From positions 129,446 to 193,445 of the forward strand of contig CAWDEY010000026.1 of NCBI GenBank assembly GCA_963801505.1: 64,000 bases of DNA, given 5' to 3'. Made by a program: the position numbers and the translations under genes. Under the pieces are notes generated by a model that saw nothing but the letters and a program-made list of their open reading frames with translations, made no database searches and was not told the DNA's origin. Position 1 is the first letter of the stretch, and every line of letters starts with the position of its first letter. The DNA is from JAOUFP01 sp963801505 (GTDB lineage Bacteria > Nitrospirota > Thermodesulfovibrionia > Thermodesulfovibrionales > UBA6898). Below, piece by piece: positions 53,067 to 61,691 of the stretch.

Positions 53067-53112
53067 ATGGTGCCCCCTGCAAGAATCGAACTTGCGACAC
53101 CAGGTTTAGGAA
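53066..53112. other. Attachment-site copy: 3' half of tRNA-Arg
   Basis: 47 bp (TATGGTGCCCCCTGCAAGAA ... ACCAGGTTTAGGAA) identical to 54683-54729, which spans the CCA end to the anticodon loop of the intact tRNA-Arg on the minus strand. Sequence diverges straight after. This is the direct-repeat product of site-specific integration at the tRNA 3' half. Confidence 0.9.
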
Positions 53113-53287
53113 GCAGTTCAGATAGCGATTCATCAAAACCTTCAGAATCTTCTGAGTAATTAACCAGTTGTAATTAAAAGACAATCCAAACAGGTGTTGT
53201 TTATCTCTGTTGATGCTCGTATATGCAAATCAATGGAAATTTACCTTCGATGGACACCTGAGCGCATGCCCCTCTTAAAAAGAAAAA

Positions 53288-53842
53288 TTGGACCACTCAC
53301 TTAGGAGTATAGATAATACTATACTCTCGGTCAAGGGCAAAGCCGCGGCGGCTGCGTCTGCCCCTGCAAGGGTAGATGTAGCTGTCACGGCTTTCAATTC
53401 GTTTATACCGTTTAAAAATCACCCTGCAGAACATATTTCTGATGATATCAATACGTCTTTTGTCCCCCTTGGTAAAGATACTGAGATTACTCAACCCCCC
53501 TCTTCGCTTTCCTGTGAAAACAAGGACTTATCTAAATGGCAATTGTTACGTTCTGCGGGGATCGCTTTGCCGTCTAACAAGTGGAAGCGTTTACATTCTT
53601 GTCATCGGGTGCCTATTACTTCGCAGGGCATTTTTATCTTCCGTCATAATGAATCTGGAAATCATCATTATGCTGGACTTCAAACTTGCGGATCAATTTG
53701 GTCTTGTCCTGTCTGCTCTCCGAAGATCACAGAAAGAAGGCGTAATGAACTTTCCGAGGGTCTAGAAAAAGCAAAAGTTTACGGTTGGACTCCTTACATG
53801 CTCACTTTAACTGCTCCGCATAGCACCTTCCTATTTATTTGA
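53288..53842 (+). pseudogene. Rolling-circle plasmid Rep protein, N-terminal fragment
   Basis: A TTG at 53288 opens 184 codons. A Cys-rich zinc motif, TCGSIWSCPVCSPKITERRR, and the strand YMLTLTAPHST identify the front of a plasmid-type HUH replication initiator. The HUH histidines, catalytic tyrosine and everything after residue 175 are missing. The DNA after 53842 does not continue the family in any frame. It lies between the two att copies, so the integrated element had plasmid ancestry. Whether the first ~90 residues are native is unclear. Confidence 0.65.
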
Positions 53843-54103
53843 GTCCACGTTAAATGGTGTAGCGCAAAAATGTGATAGCAAAGGGGGGGGATGGTGATAC
53901 TGGCTTTCTCTGAGATCGTCCAAAATATCGCAAATGTCGAACCCGAGAAGTTGTCAAAGCTCGAAAATGTGGAGGCTGTCCAGATAAATAAGTTCTTTTC
54001 ATGGGGGAGGTAATGAGGAAAGCTGCCCTTGTGGAACAAACTGCTCCTGTTGTGCGCCGATTCCCCTTTAGGGGAGAGGTGTGCTGAAGGTCTTAGAGAG
54101 ATT
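53843..54103. other. Unassigned interior of the integrated-element scar
   Basis: About 260 bp with stops in all frames beyond ~40 codons. One short frame at 53891-54013 (MVILAFSEIVQNIAN..., 40 codons) has no recognised homologue. A CCCCTTTAGGGG palindrome lies at 54063-54074. I see no gene that can be supported. Confidence 0.5.
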
Positions 54104-54755
54104 AGGAACAACATGCTTTAATTATATCTGCGGGGAAAGAAGAAAAAGCCCCTCATCTTCAAGCATTGATAATTTTTGATCTGAATACCGGCTTACGAAA
54201 AGAAGAGCTTCTTTCAATCGAATGGTCAGACGTTGATTTTGAAAATAGAGAATTACTTAGTCAGGGCAGAGATCGCCAAGCATAGTAAATCACGTTATGT
54301 TGATCTTAACAAACATGCACTGGATGTTCTTAATTCATTACCAAGGAAAAGTGAATATGTCTTCTGTGATCTGCAGGGGAAAAGATTTAAGAATTTCAGA
54401 CGATCATTTCAATCTGCAGCAACAAGAGCGGGAATTAAAAGATATTGTAATCCATGATCTGAGAAGAACATTTGGCTCTAATTGTGTTATGGCTGGAATC
54501 TCTCTTCCAGCAGTTCAGGCATGGATGGGGCATTCATCAATAGAGACAACCATAAAGCATTATGGTCATTTAACACAATCTTATAGAAAGGAGGAAATCA
54601 AGAAGATTGAAGGAAGGATGGACACCTGTATGGACACTGAGAAAAATAAAAGGGGTCATGAATCTCATAACCCCTTGATTTTTATGGTGCCCCCTGCAAG
54701 AATCGAACTTGCGACACCAGGTTTAGGAAACCTGTGCTCTATCCTACTGAGCTAA
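54104..54755 (+). pseudogene. Tyrosine-integrase pseudogene (copy B) reading into tRNA-Arg
   Basis: In three successive frames the catalytic half of a phage-type integrase is present: APHLQALIIFDLNTGLRKEE (first Arg), then RAEIAKHSKSRYVDLNKHAL, then IHDLRRTFGSNCVMAG (His-x-x-Arg) and GHSSIETTIKHYGH with the catalytic Tyr. Frameshifts near 54255-54290 and 54440 inactivate it. The final frame runs on through the att sequence and antisense across the tRNA gene, which gives the artefactual tail MVPPARIELATPGLG. The N-terminal arm-binding and core-binding domains are missing. Confidence 0.88.
54641..54676 (-). terminator. Rho-independent terminator of tRNA-Arg
   Basis: On the minus strand AAGGGGTTATGA-GATT-CATGACCCCTT folds into a hairpin, followed by TTATTTTT. 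It lies just beyond the tRNA CCA end, so element integration retained or supplied a terminator. Confidence 0.75.
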
Positions 54756-54761
54756 GGGGGC
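54685..54761 (-). tRNA. tRNA-Arg (CCU)
   Basis: 77 nt with CCA encoded. Acceptor GCCCCCT/AGGGGGC, anticodon arm CAGGT-TTCCTAA-ACCTG (anticodon CCU), T arm GCAAG-TTCGATT-CTTGC. Its 3' half is the integration target of the island on its 3' side. Confidence 0.96.
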
Positions 54762-54914
54762 TCTCAGGACAGGAAGTATTATACAACAAATCATCAGAAA
54801 AAATGAAAACGTGCAATGCATTGCAGCTATCACAAAAAGACTGCAGGAAACTTTACGAAAACACAGGAAGACCTGAGAGCTCTGCCATAGCACTTAAGCA
54901 GCATCAAGCCTGTT

Positions 54915-55370
54915 TTATTTAAGGGCCTCGAACGCCTTGGCCACAGCATCCTCTGCGTCATGCGCCGGTATTACACCTTTGATGTCCCAGCTTCTGATGC
55001 CTATTACAGGCTTGCCCAGCTGTAGCCCGTACGCTATCTCTGATAGAGTGCCGTATCCGCCGCCGATGGCTATAAGCGCATCAGCGGTACGAGCTATGAT
55101 GACGTTTCTGCCGATGCCAAGCCCTGTTGCTATAGGTACATCGATATACTTGTTTGCCTTCTGTTTATGGTCCTGCGGCAGTATGCCTACCGTAAGACCG
55201 CCTGCAACATGGGCACCTTTGGAAGCGGCCTCCATTACTCCGCTTAAGCCGCCACAGACAAGGGTAGCGCCGCCTTCGGCAATAAGCCTGCCTGCTTCTT
55301 CAGCTTCTTTCAGAACTGTCCTCGCTTCCCTTTTTCCTCCGATGACAGCTATCACAGGCCGTTTCTTCAT
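54915..55370 (-). CDS. LOG-like Rossmann protein, TIGR00725 subgroup
   Basis: 151 residues: VIAVIGGKREARTVLKEAEE, CGGLSGVMEAASKGAH and ADALIAIGGGYGTLSEIAYG. The GGxGT(L)xE motif is the phosphoribohydrolase-like loop, here in its short single-domain form of the old SLOG/DprA-like superfamily. The substrate is unknown. ATG 55370; it flanks tRNA-Arg and is outside the island. Not to be confused with the longer LOG gene at 18646. Confidence 0.87.
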   Translation of the reverse strand: MKKRPVIAVIGGKREARTVLKEAEEAGRLIAEGGATLVCGGLSGVMEAASKGAHVAGGLTVGILPQDHKQKANKYIDVPIATGLGIGRNVIIARTADALIAIGGGYGTLSEIAYGLQLGKPVIGIRSWDIKGVIPAHDAEDAVAKAFEALK

Positions 55371-55596
55371 AACAGATACCCCGTTTTTTGCATTTATATT
55401 GCTTTCCTGTCTATATTTTACTACATCACAATAATCTACACACAGGGCATCTTTTCCCCTGGATGCTGATGAACTTTTCGCTGAAGCCTCTGCGATTAGG
55501 TTGCATACCCTTGCTAATTTGCTTGATTTTACAGCTGTTGTTGTCTATATTTTCTATAGCAGCCCATTAAGAAAAATATTGCAGCAGGAGTCTGAT

Positions 55597-56100
55597 TTGG
55601 ACATTATAGATATCATAAAAAGCAGAAGGAGTGTGAGAAAGTTCACCTCAGAGCCTGTTTCAGATGAGCTCACAGAAAGGATCCTGGAGGCAGGCAGGTG
55701 GGCCCCCTCCGGCCTGAATAATCAGCCCTGGAGGTTTGCGGTAATAACAGACTCGGAACTCAGACAGGCGATCTCGGAATTGACGCATTACTCAAAAGTC
55801 GTGCTTGCCGCACAGGTGCTGATAGCAGTCTTTCTCGATACAGAGAAAAGCTACCACCGTGAAAAGGACATACAGGCAATAGGGGCCTGTCTTCAGAATA
55901 TGCTGCTTGAGGCCCACTCACTCGGTCTCGGGGCTGTATGGCTTGGCGAGATCATCAGGAGCAATGAGCAGCTCAGGGACATCCTCGGCCTTGGCCATGA
56001 GCTCGATCTCATGGCGGTCGTTGCCCTGGGACATCCTGATGAAAAACCAAAGAGCGTAAAAAGAAAGGCACTGGCGGATCTGTTAGTCTTTAGGAAATAG
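55597..56100 (+). CDS. Nitroreductase-family flavoprotein
   Basis: 167 residues starting at TTG 55597 (LDIIDIIKSRRSVRKFTSEP), 7 nt after AGCAGGAG. An upstream extension in the same frame has no family resemblance. FMN-binding segments are SRRSVRKF, GRWAPSGLNNQPWRF and GLGAVWLGEI, ending ALGHPDEKPKSVKRK. It is an FMN oxidoreductase of unknown substrate; the family includes nitroreductases and dehalogenase-like enzymes. Single gene. Confidence 0.87.
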   Translation: MDIIDIIKSRRSVRKFTSEPVSDELTERILEAGRWAPSGLNNQPWRFAVITDSELRQAISELTHYSKVVLAAQVLIAVFLDTEKSYHREKDIQAIGACLQNMLLEAHSLGLGAVWLGEIIRSNEQLRDILGLGHELDLMAVVALGHPDEKPKSVKRKALADLLVFRK

Positions 56101-56154
56101 ATTCTTCCAAGTTTGATGTTAGAGAAAATCTCTCACATCAAAGAAGGCATATTT

Positions 56155-56325
56155 CACCGCGGAGACGCAGAGATCGCAGAGGTTAAGATAATTCTGCTTT
56201 CCGGTGAGAGGCCGGAAAAACAGAACAACCCAGTTTCTACAATCTCGAAGCGTCGGTTTATATATTTCCGCCCTCTCTGCGGAAATATATAATCAAACTC
56301 TCTGCGTCCTCTGCGTCTCTGAGGT
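56155..56325. repeat. CACAGAG-type inverted repeat (GCAGAG variant)
   Basis: ACCGCGGAGACGCAGAGATC and GCAGAGGTTAAG near 56156-56187 face CTCTCTGCGTCCTCTGCGTC and TCTGAGGTGAGG near 56298-56330. A variant of the dispersed family at 4305 and 50283. It fills most of the 279-bp gap. Confidence 0.55.
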
Positions 56326-56379
56326 GAGGTCTTTCAAATTTCAAATATCTTTGGCTAGACTTAAGAGGATTAAGAGAGG

Positions 56380-57315
56380 TCAGCCCTCTGTATGCAGAAC
56401 CGGTTGTAGCAGGTATTTACTGCCCTGATAAGTATCTCTCGCTTCAAGTCTTTTTTCAATGTCGCTGAGCATACGGTGTCTGCTTTTGCCCCAGTCAGGG
56501 GCAATAAGGATGTTCTCAGGTGCTGTTGCAAAGAGCCGCTGGAAAACAATGTCAGGGGATGTCCTCTCGATGAAATCCACGATAAAGTCAACGTATTCCC
56601 CGTAACAGAAGGTATAAAAGGGATTTTCTTTGTACATGTCGGCAAGTGGTGTCTCCTTAATGACCTGCAGTTGATGTACTTTTAAAAACCCTATCCCCAG
56701 CGAGGATATCTCCTCTGCCATGGCGAGCATATCCTCCCGTGTTTCAGTCGGAAAGCCGGCAATGAGATGGGCGCCTATGTGTATACCCCTGTTCCTGGTC
56801 ATATTTACAGCCTTCAGGAAGGCAGCGTAGTCGTGTCCCCGGTTTATGAAAGTGAGGCTCTTGTTGTAAATTGACTGAAGACCATATTCAATCAGGATAA
56901 AGTGCTTTTGAGCAAGCTCCTCGATCATGCTGATCTTTTGTTCATCGACTGCGTCAGGCCTTGTTCCGATCGCAAGGCCGATTATATCAGGCTGCTTCAG
57001 TGCCTCTGTATAAAGTTCCCTTAGGGTTTCGAGCGGTGCATAGGTGTTTGTGTAGGGTTGGAAGTAGACGATGAACTTGCTTGCCTTGTACCTTTTCCTA
57101 ATATGGTGTAGGCCGTTGCCGATCTGCTCTGCCAGCGAAAGAGTCGGTTTGCAGGAGTTCGGGCGGAAGCTGTCGTTGTTGCAGTAGATGCAGCCGGAAA
57201 GCCCGAGGGTGCCATCTCTGTTAGGGCAGGTGAAACCGGCATCGACATTCACCTTGTAGACTGTGAAGCCGAAATTTGTCCTCATAAATGCGCCGAATGA
57301 TCTGTATCTCTGCAT
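56380..57315 (-). CDS. Radical SAM protein, TIGR01212 (YhcC) family
   Basis: 311 residues. The SAM cluster motif CPNRDGTLGLSGCIYC has the YhcC-type spacing (C-x11-C-x2-C), preceded by VYKVNVDAGFT. The barrel continues with FQPYTNTYAPLETLRELY, GLAIGTRPDAV and IEYGLQSIYNKSL. The function of YhcC-type proteins is not settled. ATG 57315, no operon partner. Confidence 0.9.
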   Translation of the reverse strand: MQRYRSFGAFMRTNFGFTVYKVNVDAGFTCPNRDGTLGLSGCIYCNNDSFRPNSCKPTLSLAEQIGNGLHHIRKRYKASKFIVYFQPYTNTYAPLETLRELYTEALKQPDIIGLAIGTRPDAVDEQKISMIEELAQKHFILIEYGLQSIYNKSLTFINRGHDYAAFLKAVNMTRNRGIHIGAHLIAGFPTETREDMLAMAEEISSLGIGFLKVHQLQVIKETPLADMYKENPFYTFCYGEYVDFIVDFIERTSPDIVFQRLFATAPENILIAPDWGKSRHRMLSDIEKRLEARDTYQGSKYLLQPVLHTEG

Positions 57316-57469
57316 ATTTTATTATCAGATTTTGAGGATTGCTATGTCAAATATGCTGTACTCATGAAACCAGACACCTCTGTAAATGGTGACTAGCCAT
57401 AAGCTATTTTTATCTGTGCTATAATATGAAATCTGCAATTTTTGATTCTATGATGTAAAGGAGAAAGAA

Positions 57470-57943
57470 ATGAGCAAAGCTGAAGATAAAGACATAGAGC
57501 AGCTCGATGAATCCTTGGGGGGATACAAGGAAAAGATTATTCCGGTGAATAAAGGCTCGGTCACCTGGGACAAGGAACTCATATTCAAAGGCAGGACGCA
57601 GCGCGGGGAGGAAATAGACTTCGATGCTCACGTCCAGTGGGGCTGTACCCCTACAGAAAGCCTTCTCCTTAGCGTGGCCGGCTGCATGGCGATTGACTGC
57701 GTATCCTTCCTCCAGAAGATGAAGGCTGTCATATCAAAATTCAAAGTTGACATTGTTGGAGAGAGAAACCCTACCCCTCCGCAGTACTACACGAAGATAG
57801 AGATGGTCATCCATATCTCGGGTGAAAACATAACGCCGAAGAAAATGGACAGGGTAATCTCTCTTTCACAGGAGAAGTACTGCTCTGTGTACCATTCACT
57901 CAGAAAGGACCTGGAGGTGAAGGTCAGCTACGTTATAGAATAA
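57470..57943 (+). CDS. OsmC/Ohr-family protein
   Basis: 157 residues with an OsmC fold: GCTPTESLLLSVAGCMAIDC contains the paired redox cysteines spaced by the usual helix (Cys in GWGC-like and AGC...DC positions), then KFKVDIVGERNPTPPQYYTK and LSQEKYCSVYHSLRKDL. It may reduce organic hydroperoxides, but OsmC relatives vary. AAGGAGAAAGAA precedes ATG 57470. Convergent with the cytochrome gene. Confidence 0.88.
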   Translation: MSKAEDKDIEQLDESLGGYKEKIIPVNKGSVTWDKELIFKGRTQRGEEIDFDAHVQWGCTPTESLLLSVAGCMAIDCVSFLQKMKAVISKFKVDIVGERNPTPPQYYTKIEMVIHISGENITPKKMDRVISLSQEKYCSVYHSLRKDLEVKVSYVIE

Positions 57944-57985
57944 GAGAGTTTTTTAGCTTGCCGGCTTGATAGCTTCCAAATACGT

Positions 57986-58873
57986 TTAGTAGACAAATGT
58001 TGCAGGATCTTTCAACTTGTGGCACCTGCTGCAAAGGTGCTGGGCCTCTTTCTTGCCTATGGACCAGACATGTGCCTTGTGGCAGTCCTGACAGTTCAGC
58101 CCTGCCTTGGTCATATGAAGGTTGTGCTGCCCCACCCTGGCTTCATTACCGTGACAGTTCTTCAGGCAGTCCTGGTTCGAAGGCTTTATCTTGCCGTGCG
58201 GATGGTGACAGTCAAAGCAGTTCAATGACGACATTATGCCCGTTGTCGGCAGGTCCTTATGGCAATGTATACATCTGTTCTTGTTCACCATCTTCGGGGC
58301 CTTTTCACTGTAGCTGTGGCACTTTAGGCAGGAAAGACCTTCCATCCCCATGCCGTGGATCAGTTTGTCCGCATGACATTCAGAGCATGCCTGCTCGTCC
58401 GGGAGAAAATTGTGAAGGCTTCCGGTGTGGCATTTACTGCAACTGATTTTCTGCATGAAGACGTGCTTGGCATGGCCGTAGGAGTTGCTGAGGGTGACAG
58501 AGCCCTGCTCTACGTCGGCAAGGTGACATCCCTTGCAGGCGTTCCAGGGAGAGACACGCCCATGTTTCTGTCTGACCGAATTGGCCCCCTTGACTACATA
58601 GGCCAGCAGCATCCTGTTTTGCTCCAATATGCTCATGGTATGGCATGTCTGGCAGGTATAGTCCCTGTGTTTGCTCATCTGCCACGATCTGAACGCCTCC
58701 TTCATCATATGACAGGATATGCAGAACTCGGGATCTTCCCGGGTATGCTTGTAATAGCGAAAGCCTACAATTGCTCCGATTATTGATACAAGGAGTAAAA
58801 GGATTACTATCGCCTTCTGGTTCTCTTCAATAAACCTTATGAAAAATGGTGTTTTGGATGATTTATCGGCCAT
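57986..58873 (-). CDS. Undecaheme NapC/NirT-like membrane cytochrome c
   Basis: 295 residues: cytoplasmic N-terminus, one transmembrane anchor (AIVILLLLVSIIGAIVGF), then a periplasmic part with 11 heme sites. Ten are CxxCH (CISCH, CQTCH, CKGCH, CSKCH, CSECH, CLKCH, CIHCH, CFDCH, CQDCH, CSRCH) and one is the longer CLKNCH in NQDCLKNCHGNE. The first part resembles NapC/NirT quinol-oxidising tetrahemes; the remainder is a longer multiheme tail. It probably passes electrons from quinol to periplasmic acceptors. The small membrane protein at 58886 is its upstream neighbour, 12 nt apart. Confidence 0.9.
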   Translation of the reverse strand: MADKSSKTPFFIRFIEENQKAIVILLLLVSIIGAIVGFRYYKHTREDPEFCISCHMMKEAFRSWQMSKHRDYTCQTCHTMSILEQNRMLLAYVVKGANSVRQKHGRVSPWNACKGCHLADVEQGSVTLSNSYGHAKHVFMQKISCSKCHTGSLHNFLPDEQACSECHADKLIHGMGMEGLSCLKCHSYSEKAPKMVNKNRCIHCHKDLPTTGIMSSLNCFDCHHPHGKIKPSNQDCLKNCHGNEARVGQHNLHMTKAGLNCQDCHKAHVWSIGKKEAQHLCSRCHKLKDPATFVY

Positions 58874-58885
58874 CTTTTATTCCCA

Positions 58886-59188
58886 TCATTTGTTTGACAG
58901 AAAACTAAAAAATTTATAGAGAAAAAAAGAGAAAATAAAACCAAGGAGAGCACCGAAAGCAGACAATATGCCGAGGACAAAAACAAACATAATATTTACA
59001 AGGATGCTATTTTTTGAAACTCCCGGAGAAAAGAATGTGTTGAGGTCTGCTGCAATCGCATCACGCCATGTCCCCTGAAAGGAATCGCCATACATAGTAT
59101 CCATAAGCAAGGATATTGAGAGGCTGATAATCCCGCCAATGATTGCGCCGCTGAGGAGAATTTTTTTGGCCTTTCCGGGATTGTTCAT
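58886..59188 (-). CDS. Small membrane protein upstream of the cytochrome
   Basis: 100 residues with two hydrophobic helices (about 10-28, IGGIISLSISLLM, and 63-95, IMFVFVLGILSAFGALLGFI). No known family. It lies between rho (7 nt upstream) and the multiheme cytochrome (12 nt downstream), so all three are likely cotranscribed. It may assist the cytochrome, but this is only positional. Confidence 0.6.
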   Translation of the reverse strand: MNNPGKAKKILLSGAIIGGIISLSISLLMDTMYGDSFQGTWRDAIAADLNTFFSPGVSKNSILVNIMFVFVLGILSAFGALLGFIFSFFLYKFFSFLSNK

Positions 59189-59195
59189 ACAATTT

Positions 59196-60455
59196 TTATT
59201 TGTTCATCATATCCAGAAAATCTTTATTGGTTTTCGTGCCTGAAAGCTTTCCAAGAAGGAACTCCATGCTCTCCACTGTACTGAGAGGGTTGAGCACCTT
59301 CCTGAGGATCCACATCCTGGCAAGCACATCCTTTTCTACCAGCAGTTCTTCTTTTCTGGTGCCAGAGGCATTGATATCGATTGTAGGGAATATCCTCTTT
59401 TCTACAAGCTTCCTGTCGAGGTGCAGCTCCATATTGCCGGTCCCCTTGAACTCTTCGAAAATGACATCATCCATCCTGCTGCCTGTGTCAACCAGGGCAG
59501 TGGCAAGGATTGACAGACTTCCGCCGGTTTCAATATTACGTGCTGCGCCAAAGAACCTTTTGGGTTTCTGCAGAGCATTTGAATCCAGACCGCCTGAGAG
59601 GACCTTTCCGCTTGATGGCATGATTGCGTTATATGCCCTGGCAAGCCTCGTTATGCTGTCGAGAAGTATGACCACATTTTTTTTGGACTCAACAAGGCGC
59701 TTAGCCCTGTCGATGACCATCTCTGATACCTGGCAGTGCCTCTGGGGAGGCTCATCGAAGGTCGAGGCGATGATCTCTGCCTGAGATACCTGGCGCTTCC
59801 AGTCAGTAACTTCCTCGGGCCGTTCGTCTATCAGCAATATTATAAGATGAATGTCTTTGTGGTTCTTTTTGATGGCCTTTGCAATAGACTGAAGCAGCAT
59901 GGTTTTGCCGGTCCTCGGAGCAGCAACGATCATGCCTCTTTGGCCCATACCGATAGGAGTGATGAACTCCATGACCCTGGTTGAATAGTCCGTAGGGTCG
60001 TGTTCGAGCTTTATTCTTTCGGTCGGGTAATAGGGGATGAGGTTATCGAAGAGCGGTCTCTTGACGTTTTCTTCAGGTGATTCGTGGTTTATAGCCTCAA
60101 CCTTCAACAGGGCAAAATATCTCTCAGATTCCTTTGGCGGCCTTATCTGGCCTGATACAAGGTCGCCTGTCCTGAGGTTGAACCTCCGTATCTGCGAAGG
60201 CGAAACATATATATCATCAGGACCGGGAAGATAACTGTAATCAGGCGACCGCAGGAAACCAAAGCCGTCAGGAAGGATTTCCAGGACTCCGGCTGAAAAA
60301 GCGTTCCCGGTCTTTTCTGTCTGTGCCTGGAGGATCGCGAAGATCAGGTCCTGCTTTCTCAGTCCTGAGGCGCCTTCGACCTTAAGTTCCTTGGCAACAG
60401 TGGTAAGTTCTTCGATAGTTTTTTCTTTTAATTCGGATATTGAGATATTTCCCAT
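59196..60455 (-). CDS. rho: Transcription termination factor Rho
   Basis: 419 residues. N-terminal Rho_N helices (SISELKEKTIEELTTVAKEL), a cold-shock-like RNA-binding domain (GFGFLRSPDYSYLPGPDDIY, VSPSQIRRFNLRTGD), and the hexameric RecA-type ATPase with P-loop APRTGKTMLL and Walker B VVILLDSITRLARAYN. Q-loop and R-loop context GKVLSGGLDSNALQKPK is intact. ATG 60455 follows GAGGAGCAAAATA; the longer frame is rejected. No obvious Rho-autoregulatory leader was examined. Confidence 0.97.
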   Translation of the reverse strand: MGNISISELKEKTIEELTTVAKELKVEGASGLRKQDLIFAILQAQTEKTGNAFSAGVLEILPDGFGFLRSPDYSYLPGPDDIYVSPSQIRRFNLRTGDLVSGQIRPPKESERYFALLKVEAINHESPEENVKRPLFDNLIPYYPTERIKLEHDPTDYSTRVMEFITPIGMGQRGMIVAAPRTGKTMLLQSIAKAIKKNHKDIHLIILLIDERPEEVTDWKRQVSQAEIIASTFDEPPQRHCQVSEMVIDRAKRLVESKKNVVILLDSITRLARAYNAIMPSSGKVLSGGLDSNALQKPKRFFGAARNIETGGSLSILATALVDTGSRMDDVIFEEFKGTGNMELHLDRKLVEKRIFPTIDINASGTRKEELLVEKDVLARMWILRKVLNPLSTVESMEFLLGKLSGTKTNKDFLDMMNK

Positions 60456-60639
60456 TATTTTGCTCCTCATTTGGGTGATTATACTTTAGGGCATTTGATT
60501 CCCGGGAGGTTATAGTCCTGTCCATGCGGGATTTTTATTTATTAAAAAGAAGAATTGAACTAATTCTAAAATACTAGAAGAAAAACATTTTGTCAAGAAT
60601 GGCTTTACAAAAATTCAGTTCAAATGGTAGATTTTCAAA

Positions 60640-61026
60640 ATGAAGTATGGTGAGAAAGCGATAAAAAGTGTGCGCCTTGAGATATGGGAGAATCCGCATC
60701 CGGAGAGGGATTATGAGATAAATATCAGTTTCCCTGAATTCACTTGCCTCTGTCCGAGGTCAGGCTACCCTGACTATGCGAACATTATAATAAAATACGT
60801 TCCCAATGAAAAAATCGTGGAATTGAAGTCGTTGAAGCTCTATCTGAACTCTTTCAGGAATCTGTACATTTCCCATGAGGAAAGCGCGAATAAAATCTTT
60901 GACGAGTTGAAGAAGAAGCTGAAGCCGAGGTTCCTTGAAGTGGTGGGCGATTTTAACCCGAGGGGCAATGTAAAGACAGTCATCAGGGTTGCGACCAATG
61001 CAAAACCCGCCGAAAAAGTATCCTAA
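60640..61026 (+). CDS. queF: NADPH-dependent 7-cyano-7-deazaguanine reductase
   Basis: 128 residues, the short unimodular QueF. Thioimide Cys38 lies in EFTCLCPRSGYPDYA (with acid Asp45), and the QueF signature is VELKSLKLYLNSFRN. It reduces preQ0 to preQ1 for tRNA queuosine. No preQ1 riboswitch was recognised upstream. Its stop overlaps that of trpF from the other strand by 4 nt. Single gene. Confidence 0.95.
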   Translation: MKYGEKAIKSVRLEIWENPHPERDYEINISFPEFTCLCPRSGYPDYANIIIKYVPNEKIVELKSLKLYLNSFRNLYISHEESANKIFDELKKKLKPRFLEVVGDFNPRGNVKTVIRVATNAKPAEKVS

Positions 61027-61646
61027 GGCTTGCTTGCTGATCTCGCCCTTTCAATAAATAATTTCATTTTATGATGGTCTTTCTTACCTTTTTCAAGTTC
61101 AACCCCGCTGCTGACATCAACTGCATAGGGCCTTACCCGTCTGATCGCCTCTGAGATATTCTCAGGTGTGAGTCCTCCAGCGAGTATGATTCTGCCAAAG
61201 GCTTTTGCTTCGACAGCAATGTCCCAGTTGAAGACCTGCCCGGTCCCGCCAGGCATATGCGGAGCAAATGTGTCCAGCAGGAAAGCTGATACGAGGCCCT
61301 GGTATCTTCTGAGCGGCTCAAGACTTTCCAGTGCTTTTACCCGCACGCCCTTTATTATTTTTCTTGGCAGTAGGCAAGCTTCCGGGGATTCCTCGCCGTG
61401 CAACTGTATAACAGAGACGCCGGTCTGGTCGACTATCTTCAGGATTTCTTCTCTGGGTTTATCGACAAATACACCAACGGTTGTAATAAAGGCAGGCAGT
61501 TTGGCTATGATCGCTGCTGCTCCTTGCGGTGAGATCTCGCGCGGACTTTCTTGAAAAAATATGAACCCGAGGGCGTCCGCACCGAAGGCTATCGCAGCCT
61601 CCGCATCTTCAATGTTTGTTATGCCGCATATCTTAATTTTTGTCAT
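61023..61646 (-). CDS. trpF: Phosphoribosylanthranilate isomerase
   Basis: A 207-residue TIM barrel. Motifs are KICGITNIEDAEAAIAFGAD (Cys7 base), VIQLHGEESPE, FLLDTFAPHMPGGTGQVFNW and LAGGLTPENISEAI, then VDVSSGVELEKGKKD. Step 3 of tryptophan synthesis. Follows trpB by 45 nt on the same strand. Confidence 0.95.
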   Translation of the reverse strand: MTKIKICGITNIEDAEAAIAFGADALGFIFFQESPREISPQGAAAIIAKLPAFITTVGVFVDKPREEILKIVDQTGVSVIQLHGEESPEACLLPRKIIKGVRVKALESLEPLRRYQGLVSAFLLDTFAPHMPGGTGQVFNWDIAVEAKAFGRIILAGGLTPENISEAIRRVRPYAVDVSSGVELEKGKKDHHKMKLFIERARSASKP

Positions 61647-61691
61647 GAGGTCAGGCCCGGCAGGAGGAATACACTGCCGGGCATATGTCCA

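Noticed and set aside
52797..53159. A 120-residue protein gene including the integrase tail
   Set aside because: The frame only spans an integrase fragment plus the antisense tRNA copy and random sequence; scored as a pseudogene and an att site instead.
53794..54114. 106-codon minus-strand frame in the island
   Set aside because: Low-complexity, Ser/Phe-rich product without family likeness across a region where the plus strand holds decayed gene pieces.
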